Shown: positions 3,695 through 8,978 of the stretch, piece after piece
Layout: each line of letters opens with the position of its first letter
Numbering within the stretch: the first letter of the stretch is position 1
From: an uncultured Clostridia bacterium
GTDB taxonomy: Bacteria; Bacillota; Clostridia; TANB77; CAG-508
Assembly: GCA_947628925.1 (NCBI GenBank)
Contig: CANRBU010000042.1
Location: 1 to 8,978 of the forward strand
DNA length: 8,978 bases
Direction: 5' to 3'
Program-made: the position numbers and the translations under genes
The notes under the pieces: model-generated
Seen by the model: the letters and a program-made list of their open reading frames with translations, nothing else
Databases searched by the model: none
Told to the model about the DNA's origin: nothing

Positions 3695-5962
3695 TTACCC
3701 TTGTACTAATGGGTCATCTAATAGTGTAATTTCTTGCTCGTTAGTTTCTTCGCTTTGTGTTATATCATTTGATTTGTTAATTGTTTCTTGGCTTACTTTT
3801 ATGCGTGTCAAAAAGTTATCTTTTTCCGTAGCATTGCTATTTTCTGTATTTTCTACTTTTGGTTCTGTTTCTTTATGCATTATTTTTGAAATTTTTTGTT
3901 TTATTTTTTGTACAAAATTTATTGTCTTTCCTCTTGATGGATAATATTTATTGTTAATTGGGATATTTAATTGTTTTGTTTCTAATATAATTTTATTATA
4001 TCTTTCTAATAGTTCTTGTTTTTCTTCTTTTGTAGTTTGTTCAGCTTGTATATATGTATTCAAATATTCTAAATATTCTTCTATTGCTGTAGTTGCAAAT
4101 TGGTCATCTCCTAGTCCTCTTACCATTTTGTCTTTTTGTTTGCTTGTGTCTGCTATAACATTATTGATGTATATATCTAAGCCTTTGTAATTATTTTTTT
4201 CTATATTTTCTACAGCTCTAAGTCTATCTTTTAATGCCATTTCTTTAGTATTTACTGCTGAAATTAATATTTCTCTAATTATGTTTGTACCATCTTTTGA
4301 TACACCTTTTGATTCTAAATAATTGTTGCATGCTTGTTTAACTTCTTGCATTGTAATACTGATTATTTCTTCTAATTCAGTTTGTTCATTTTTTACTGTT
4401 TCTTCATTTAATTGTGGGTTGCCATCTACTGAATTTGATTCTTGTTTTATTGTATTATTACTTTTTTTAACTAACTTTGACATCCATTGTTTTATTTTTC
4501 CTAATATTCCAGATGTTTTAATTTCAGTTTTATTTTGATTGTCCTCTGTTTTGTTTACTAAGTTTTTACTTAATTCTCTTCTTGATTTTTTTATTGTTGG
4601 TTTATATGTTGGTATTTCTGCTATAAGTGTATACTCATTTTTTATTGGTATTTGTGCATTATGTGCATCTATTAATATTTGATTGTACTCTTCACTTATT
4701 GCACTTTTTGTTTCTGCATCTAGTGCTTCATTTTCTAATTCCCTTTTATAATTGTCTAAATATGCACTTGCTATTTCTGAAGCTCCTTCAATGTTAGAAA
4801 ATTTTGCAATATATTCACGTTGCTCATTTATAAGGTTTTGGATACTAGTATTGATATAGTCATTAATTCTTCCATAGTTATCAGAATTTTCTAATTCATC
4901 TATTGTTCTTTGTAACTGTTGTCCTTTTTGTTCTATATCTTGTAATATTTTTTCTCTGAGGGTACTTGCATAATATGCTTTTACTCCTTGTTGTATGAAA
5001 AATGTTTTACATGCTTCTTTGCTTTCTTCTATTAATTGTTTTACATCTTGCTTTGTTACTACTAATCTTTTATTGTTTGATATTTGTATAGTGTCTGGTT
5101 CTTCTATATCTTCTGTTTCTGGTAATTGTGTTTTCTCATCATTTGCCATATTTACAGCATCTTTATCTATTTTTTCTAAGTCAATTTCGTTTAATTTATA
5201 TTTTTCCATCAATAATTCTGCTGTTTTTAATGTTGTTTCTGAGTTTTTGTTAATCTTTTTGCAGTTCTTTTTTATTTCATAGTATGTGTTCCACAATTCA
5301 TCTCTTTTTTTAGCAAATTCCTTTAGTCTTTCCATTTCTCCTGTTTTAAGTGTCCATACTTGTTTTCTTATTATTTCTACATCAGCATTTTCTATTGTAG
5401 ATAAATCTTTTAATGATATTTTTAATTTTTGTATATTACTGTCTGCTTTTTTACATTCTTTATTTTGTTCAGTAAATTTTTTATATGCGTCTTCTTCGTC
5501 GTTTTTTGCTTGTTCTATGTTTTTGTTTGCTTCTGCTTCAGTTTCTTGAATTGCTTGAAGTAATTCTTTTTTTAGTTCTAGCATCTCATGTTCTAGTGCT
5601 GTTTTTGCAATATTATTAGCTTTTACTTGTTCATTTACAGCTTCATCTAAACCTGCAAGGTCTATTTCATATCTAGCTTGTGCTGTTAAAAGGCTTTTCT
5701 TTTTGCTCTTTATTTTTTTATCAACATTCCTATTGTTTTCTGCTATTGCATCTTTTTCTGCACTTGTACTCTTTTTAGTTTCTGCTTGTCTCATTTTTTC
5801 TAATTCTTCGATTTCACTTTCTATTGTTGCGACTTTAGTTGCATATGTTTTTTCAATTTTGCTTAATTTTTGTTCATGAATCTCCTCTGGTGTTGATATT
5901 TTTTCTAATTTTTTTTGTCTTTTTACTAATTCCTTTTCTATTCTTTTTAAATCTTCTAACAT
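3695..5962 (-). CDS. Large coiled-coil protein with duplicated C-terminal domain, unknown function (first of a paralogous pair)
   Basis: I do not recognise this family. The 755-residue product starts with a long charged coiled coil (1 to about 265), ending in a segment (FAKKRDELW near 216-224, LMEKYKLNEIDLEKI at 251-265) that matches the downstream paralogue. After an acidic linker come two related helical domains, A (about 306-444) and B (about 531-673). The clearest shared positions are YNQILIDAHNAQIPIKNEY in A and YNKIILETKQLNIPINNKY in B. Each domain is followed by a Lys-rich amphipathic helix (about 485-500, GILGKIKQWMSKLVKK; about 682-697, NFVQKIKQKISKIMHK). The tail is acidic and ends in DDPLVQG. 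No signal peptide, membrane span, nucleotide-binding or metal site is seen; in particular no Walker A, so it is not SMC-like. ATG at 5962 has an AAAGGAG site 7 nt upstream and its own promoter. A peripheral-membrane scaffold role is inference. Confidence 0.85.
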   Translation of the reverse strand: MLEDLKRIEKELVKRQKKLEKISTPEEIHEQKLSKIEKTYATKVATIESEIEELEKMRQAETKKSTSAEKDAIAENNRNVDKKIKSKKKSLLTAQARYEIDLAGLDEAVNEQVKANNIAKTALEHEMLELKKELLQAIQETEAEANKNIEQAKNDEEDAYKKFTEQNKECKKADSNIQKLKISLKDLSTIENADVEIIRKQVWTLKTGEMERLKEFAKKRDELWNTYYEIKKNCKKINKNSETTLKTAELLMEKYKLNEIDLEKIDKDAVNMANDEKTQLPETEDIEEPDTIQISNNKRLVVTKQDVKQLIEESKEACKTFFIQQGVKAYYASTLREKILQDIEQKGQQLQRTIDELENSDNYGRINDYINTSIQNLINEQREYIAKFSNIEGASEIASAYLDNYKRELENEALDAETKSAISEEYNQILIDAHNAQIPIKNEYTLIAEIPTYKPTIKKSRRELSKNLVNKTEDNQNKTEIKTSGILGKIKQWMSKLVKKSNNTIKQESNSVDGNPQLNEETVKNEQTELEEIISITMQEVKQACNNYLESKGVSKDGTNIIREILISAVNTKEMALKDRLRAVENIEKNNYKGLDIYINNVIADTSKQKDKMVRGLGDDQFATTAIEEYLEYLNTYIQAEQTTKEEKQELLERYNKIILETKQLNIPINNKYYPSRGKTINFVQKIKQKISKIMHKETEPKVENTENSNATEKDNFLTRIKVSQETINKSNDITQSEETNEQEITLLDDPLVQG
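3944..5047 (-). other. Internal domain duplication within the 755-aa protein
   Basis: Domain A (residues 306-444, 5047-4631) and domain B (residues 531-673, 4372-3944) align along their whole length. Shared points are EACKTFFIQQGV with QACNNYLESKGV, TLREKIL with IIREIL, NYGRINDYIN with NYKGLDIYIN, ASAYLDNYKRELE with IEEYLEYLNTYIQ, and IPIKNEY with IPINNKY. The residue match is modest, so the duplication is old. It is protein-level, not a DNA repeat. Confidence 0.8.
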
Positions 5963-5969
5963 TTTTATT

Positions 5970-5976
5970 CTCCTTT
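5970..5976 (-). promoter_or_regulatory. Ribosome binding site of the 755-aa gene
   Basis: The minus strand reads AAAGGAG, 7 nt before ATG at 5962. It directly abuts a TATAAT hexamer (5982-5977), so a transcript from the inner promoter-like sequence would start inside or just after this site. Confidence 0.85.
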
Positions 5977-6005
5977 ATTATAATATAGTTGAAAACTTTT
6001 TGCAA
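5977..6005 (-). promoter_or_regulatory. Second promoter-like sequence overlapping the leader of the 755-aa gene
   Basis: TTGCAA (6005-6000), a 17-nt spacer and TATAAT (5982-5977) repeat exactly the boxes and spacing of the upstream promoter. Transcription from here would begin near 5970, leaving only about 8 nt before the ATG and losing most of the ribosome binding site. It may be chance in AT-rich DNA, or a start for nearly leaderless mRNA. Confidence 0.35.
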
Positions 6006-6040
6006 ATTTGCAAATTTCAACTTTTATTTTTCCAACTATA
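5984..6040 (-). promoter_or_regulatory. 5'-terminal leader hairpin of the coiled-coil operon
   Basis: TATAGTTG (6040-6033), a bulged G at 6032, and AAAA (6031-6028) pair with TTTTCAACTATA (5995-5984), giving a 12-pair stem with one bulge and a loop of about 32 nt. The loop holds two overlapping TTTGCAAA palindromes. The predicted transcription start (about 6039-6037) falls at the foot of the stem, so the mRNA would begin in this hairpin. The ribosome binding site lies just beyond it and stays free. Protection of the 5' end against decay is a plausible role. Confidence 0.55.
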
Positions 6041-6044
6041 GACT

Positions 6045-6073
6045 ATTATACCAAATTTTTACAACTTTTGCAA
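6045..6073 (-). promoter_or_regulatory. Promoter of the coiled-coil gene pair
   Basis: The minus strand has TTGCAA (6073-6068), a 17-nt spacer and a perfect TATAAT (6050-6045), a near-consensus sigma-A promoter. It lies 31 nt beyond the trmFO terminator tail and gives a leader of about 75 nt. The two coiled-coil genes therefore form a unit separate from trmFO. Confidence 0.85.
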
Positions 6074-6103
6074 CACTTTATGTTAATTTTCCTCTTTTCA
6101 ATG

Positions 6104-6131
6104 AAAAAAAGTCTAAAATTCTTTTAGACTT
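6104..6131 (-). terminator. Intrinsic terminator embedded in the 3' end of trmFO
   Basis: AAGTCTAAAA (6131-6122) pairs with TTTTAGACTT (6118-6109) around a GAA loop, and the transcript then runs into seven T residues (6110-6104). The upstream arm and loop encode the last residues (Ser-Leu-Lys-Glu), and the Phe and TAG stop codons lie in the downstream arm. Coding and termination therefore share the same bases. Confidence 0.9.
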
Positions 6132-7489
6132 CTTCTTGAAAATTCTAAATATCTTTGTTTTTTATCTGTTATTTTCTTTCCTCCAAGTTCAGGTAAAATG
6201 CCAAAATTAGCATTCATTGGCTGAAATTTTGTGTTTTCTGTTGATATATATTTTGCTAATGCTCCTATTATTGTATTCTCTGAAAAAATGACTTTTTCTT
6301 GATTGTTTTTAAATTGATTTATTGCATTTAATGCTGCTACCATACCTGATGATATTGATTCAACATAACCTTCTACTCCTGTTATTTGACCTGCAAAGTA
6401 TATGTTTGCATTGCTTTTTAATTGGTATGTTTCGTTCAATAAGTTTGGTGAATTAAGGTATGTGTTTCTATGCATAACACCATATTTTATAAATTCAGCA
6501 TTTTCAAGACCTGGTATCATTGAAAATACTCTTTTTTGTTCGCCGAATTTTAAATTTGTTTGAAATCCTACTAAATTATATAAACTAGCTTGTTTATCAT
6601 CTTGCCTTAATTGTACAAGTGCATATGGTCTTTTTCCTGTTCTAGGGTCGTCAAAGCCCACTGGCTTTAGTGGTCCAAAGCGTAAAGTATCAATTCCCCT
6701 TTGAGCCATTATTTCAATCGGCATGCAACCTTCAAAAATTTCTCTTTTTTCAAATTCGTGTAATGTTACAATTTCTGCTTTTATTAGTTCATTGTAAAAT
6801 TTTTCATATTCTTCTTGCGTAAATGGTAAATTTATATAACTGTTTTCCACATTTTTTTCGTTATTGTGGATACTTATTCTTTCTTTCCATTGTTCAAGAG
6901 TTTCATTTTTTTGTTTTTCTTGAACATATCTATCACCGAAAAATGCAATATCAAAATTTATGCTTTCTTTTGTTATGATTGGCGCTGCTGCATCATAAAA
7001 ATATAGTTTGTTTTGACCTGTTAATTCTTTAATCTCTTCTGCAAGTGGTTCTGATGTGAGTGGTCCTGTACAAATTATTGTAATTGCTTCTTCTGCTAAT
7101 TTTTTTATTGATATGTCTTTACCTACTTCACATTCGATTATTTCTATTAATGGTTGCTTTTTTATCTCTTCAGTTACTTTTTTAGAAAAGTTCTCTCTGT
7201 CAACTGCCAAGGCTTGACCAGCTGGCACTTGTGTTTCATCTGCTATTTTGATTAATAGTGAATCAAGTTTTCTTAGCTCTTCTTTTAATAGTCCACATGC
7301 ATTTGTTAATAAGTTTGATTTAAAAGAGTTACTACATACTATTTCTGCTAAGTTTTCGTTACTATGTGCAGGTGAAAACTTTTTTGGTTTCATTTCATAC
7401 AGTTTTACTTTTATGTTGTGGTTTGCTATTTGATATGCTGCTTCAGTGCCTGCTAATCCGCCACCTATGACATTTATATAATCTTTCAT
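6113..7489 (-). CDS. trmFO: TrmFO, folate/FAD-dependent tRNA (uracil-54-C5) methyltransferase
   Basis: TrmFO makes m5U54 in the T-loop of tRNA, taking the carbon from 5,10-methylenetetrahydrofolate and the reducing power from FADH2, in the cytoplasm. The 458-residue product opens with an FAD-binding Rossmann motif, VIGGGLAGTEAAYQI (7-21). Family blocks follow: EIVCSNSFKSNLL with Cys52, FEGCMPIEIMAQRG with Cys255, FGPLKPVG, TGKRPYALVQLRQDD, GVMHRNTYLNSPNLL, FAGQITGVEGYVES and FQPMNANFGILPEL near the C-terminus. By position in these blocks, Cys52 and Cys255 correspond to the two cysteines implicated in catalysis in B. subtilis TrmFO. Compared from memory with that protein (about 435 aa), there is an extra charged stretch of about 23 residues around 191-213. 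ATG at 7489 is preceded by AAAGGA, and the gene lies 16 nt after the helicase stop, so the two are probably co-transcribed. The stop (TAG) lies inside a terminator stem. Confidence 0.97.
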   Translation of the reverse strand: MKDYINVIGGGLAGTEAAYQIANHNIKVKLYEMKPKKFSPAHSNENLAEIVCSNSFKSNLLTNACGLLKEELRKLDSLLIKIADETQVPAGQALAVDRENFSKKVTEEIKKQPLIEIIECEVGKDISIKKLAEEAITIICTGPLTSEPLAEEIKELTGQNKLYFYDAAAPIITKESINFDIAFFGDRYVQEKQKNETLEQWKERISIHNNEKNVENSYINLPFTQEEYEKFYNELIKAEIVTLHEFEKREIFEGCMPIEIMAQRGIDTLRFGPLKPVGFDDPRTGKRPYALVQLRQDDKQASLYNLVGFQTNLKFGEQKRVFSMIPGLENAEFIKYGVMHRNTYLNSPNLLNETYQLKSNANIYFAGQITGVEGYVESISSGMVAALNAINQFKNNQEKVIFSENTIIGALAKYISTENTKFQPMNANFGILPELGGKKITDKKQRYLEFSRRSLKEF

Positions 7490-7505
7490 TTTATTTCGTT
7501 CCTTT

Positions 7506-8978
7506 TTAATTAAATAAATTCATGATTTCATCTTTTGTTAATTTATTGATAAATGTTGTTTTTGTGCTTAGCATGTTGTCTATTAGTTCTGCTTTTCTCA
7601 TTTGTAATTCATAAATCTTTTCTTCTATTGAATTTTTAGTTATTAGCTTATATACTTGCACATTATTTTTTTGGCCTATTCTATATGCTCTGTCTGTTGC
7701 TTGATTTTCTGCTGATAAGTTCCACCACGGATCATAGTGTATTACCATGTCTGCTCCTGTTAAGTTTAGCCCTGTTCCACCTGCTTTTAATGATATCAAG
7801 AAAATTTTTATGTCTGAATTTTCGTTAAATTCATCAACCATCTTTATCCTTTCATCTACTTTTGTTGCTCCTGTTAATTTATAGTATGAAATATTTTTTT
7901 GTTTTAATTTTTTTTCTATTATATCAAACATTGAGGTATATGTTGAAAATATTAGTATCTTATGACCTGATGAAATGGCATCTTCCACTATTTCTAAACA
8001 TTGTTCTAGTTTGCTACTTGTTCCTTCATAATTGTCTAAAAATAGTTTTGGATGGCAACATATTTGGCGTAGTCTTGTTAATAGTGCTAATATCTTTATT
8101 TGGCTACTTTCAAAACCATTAATGTTTATTTCGTTTGCAACTTCTTCTTTTGCTTGCGCTAGATATGTTAAATATATGTTTTTCTGTTCTTCTTCCATTT
8201 CATTATTTAATATTGTTATTGTTTTTTCTGGTAGTTCTGTCAATACTTCTTTTTTAGTTCTTCTTAATATAAATGGTTCTATTAGCATTTTCAATTTCTT
8301 CATGGCTATGTCATTGTTGTCTTTGATAATTGGTGTTTCATAAGTGTTTTTAAATGTTTTGTAGTTAAATAGATATCCTGGCATGATAAAGTCAAATATT
8401 GACCACAATTCTGATAGTGAATTTTCTATTGGTGTTCCTGTAAGTGCAAAGTGTGTCTGTGCTTGAATTTGTTTTATTGCTTTTGCATTTTGTGTATTGC
8501 TATTTTTTAGATATTGTGCTTCATCTGCTATAGCATATCTAAATTGATAATTATATTGGTTATATAAATCAATATCCCTTTTTAAAAGGTCATATGATGT
8601 TATTATTAAATCATATTCTGGAATTTTCTCTATTTGTTTTTTTCTTTCAAATGCTGTTCCTCTAATTACTTGTACTTTTAGTGTTGGTGTGAATTTTTTT
8701 ACTTCGTTTAGCCAGTTTAGAGTTAGAGAACTTGGTGATATTACTAAACTTGGTTTTCTTTCTTTTTTGTTTTTTTCTACATATTCTAAAATAACTGTTA
8801 GTATTTGTAAGGTTTTTCCTAGTCCCATGTCATCTGCTAATATTCCACCAAAATTGTAGCTATCTAAGATTTTTAGCCAATTAAATCCATTTTTTTGATA
8901 GTAACGTAAATCTGCTTGTAAATTTTTAGGTAGTTCAAATTCTTCTACTAAGATGTCTTGGTTAAAATCATTTACTAT
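7506..8978 (-). CDS. SNF2-family ATP-dependent helicase/translocase, N-terminus beyond the window
   Basis: This is the C-terminal 490 residues of an SNF2-type superfamily 2 ATPase, a double-stranded DNA translocase rather than a strand-separating helicase by family analogy. The frame stays open to the right edge. All core motifs are present: LRYYQKNGFNWL (24-35), motif I DDMGLGKT (49-56), Ia around PSSLTLNWL (82-90), II DEAQ (152-155), III LTGTPIENS (179-187), IV ILIFSTYTS (341-349), V SLKAGGTGLNLTGAD (396-410) and VI QATDRAYRIGQ (426-436). The sequence ends shortly after the Rec core, as usual for bacterial SNF2 proteins. These often carry a SWIM zinc finger N-terminally, which would lie outside the window. 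The internal ATG at 8828 falls inside motif I and is not a start. The substrate is unknown; bacterial members have been tied to DNA repair and to transcription. Stop TAA, then trmFO 16 nt on. Confidence 0.96.
   Translation of the reverse strand: MVNDFNQDILVEEFELPKNLQADLRYYQKNGFNWLKILDSYNFGGILADDMGLGKTLQILTVILEYVEKNKKERKPSLVISPSSLTLNWLNEVKKFTPTLKVQVIRGTAFERKKQIEKIPEYDLIITSYDLLKRDIDLYNQYNYQFRYAIADEAQYLKNSNTQNAKAIKQIQAQTHFALTGTPIENSLSELWSIFDFIMPGYLFNYKTFKNTYETPIIKDNNDIAMKKLKMLIEPFILRRTKKEVLTELPEKTITILNNEMEEEQKNIYLTYLAQAKEEVANEININGFESSQIKILALLTRLRQICCHPKLFLDNYEGTSSKLEQCLEIVEDAISSGHKILIFSTYTSMFDIIEKKLKQKNISYYKLTGATKVDERIKMVDEFNENSDIKIFLISLKAGGTGLNLTGADMVIHYDPWWNLSAENQATDRAYRIGQKNNVQVYKLITKNSIEEKIYELQMRKAELIDNMLSTKTTFINKLTKDEIMNLFN

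Noticed and set aside
3695..5962. SMC/Rad50-like ATPase for the 755-aa protein
   Set aside because: It has long coiled coil, but no Walker A, signature or Walker B motif anywhere, and the coiled coil is at the N-terminus rather than between two ATPase halves.
5963..6112. Known riboswitch or T-box in the 150-nt gap before the 755-aa gene
   Set aside because: The transcribed leader is only about 75 nt, mostly one hairpin, with no T-box sequence or recognised aptamer core.
5989..6210. Small plus-strand open frame between the coiled-coil operon and trmFO
   Set aside because: It overlaps the promoter, leader hairpin and trmFO terminator of minus-strand genes and is hydrophobic only because of T-rich sequence.
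8826..8828. ATG as the start of the SNF2 gene
   Set aside because: It is the Met of the motif I sequence DDMGLGKT. The same frame continues with conserved SNF2 sequence to the right edge of the window.

Overview
The window is strongly AT-rich (roughly 30% G+C or less, judged by eye). Every gene I can support lies on the minus strand, so transcription runs from the right edge to the left. The S12-S7 pair, a folate-dependent TrmFO, purine-rich Shine-Dalgarno sequences, sigma-A-type promoters and compact U-tailed terminators all fit a low-GC Gram-positive bacterium (Bacillota), probably a clostridial or related lineage. The genus cannot be set from this sequence. The standard bacterial code works throughout.

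Layout in transcription order. (1) 8978-7506: the C-terminal 490 residues of an SNF2-family helicase, with its start outside the window. (2) 7489-6113: trmFO, the tRNA m5U54 methyltransferase, 16 nt after the helicase stop. Its last codons form an intrinsic terminator. (3) 6073-6045: a near-consensus promoter, followed by a leader whose 5' end folds into a hairpin. (4) 5962-3695 and 3596-1071: two consecutive genes for large cytoplasmic-looking coiled-coil proteins (755 and 841 aa). They share a homologous N-terminal region of about 265 residues and then diverge. The first carries a duplicated helical domain, each copy followed by a basic amphipathic helix. The second carries a 25-residue acidic repeat array and a Pro/Glu repeat. 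I do not recognise either family. (5) 1050-1023: a strong terminator that abuts an extended -10 promoter (1021-993). (6) 917-504: rpsL (S12), starting with GTG. (7) 503-363: a structured 141-nt intercistronic region. (8) 362-1: rpsG (S7), also starting with GTG, cut by the window edge.

There are therefore three apparent transcription units: helicase-trmFO, the coiled-coil pair, and the str operon start (rpsL-rpsG, with fusA and tuf expected beyond the left edge). The coiled-coil pair has its own promoter and terminator between two housekeeping units and is the part of the window least explained by known biology. A shared scaffold or membrane-associated role is an inference from coiled coils and amphipathic helices only; no catalytic motif, signal peptide or transmembrane segment is visible. 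The structured rpsL-rpsG spacer is the best candidate here for a regulatory RNA element.
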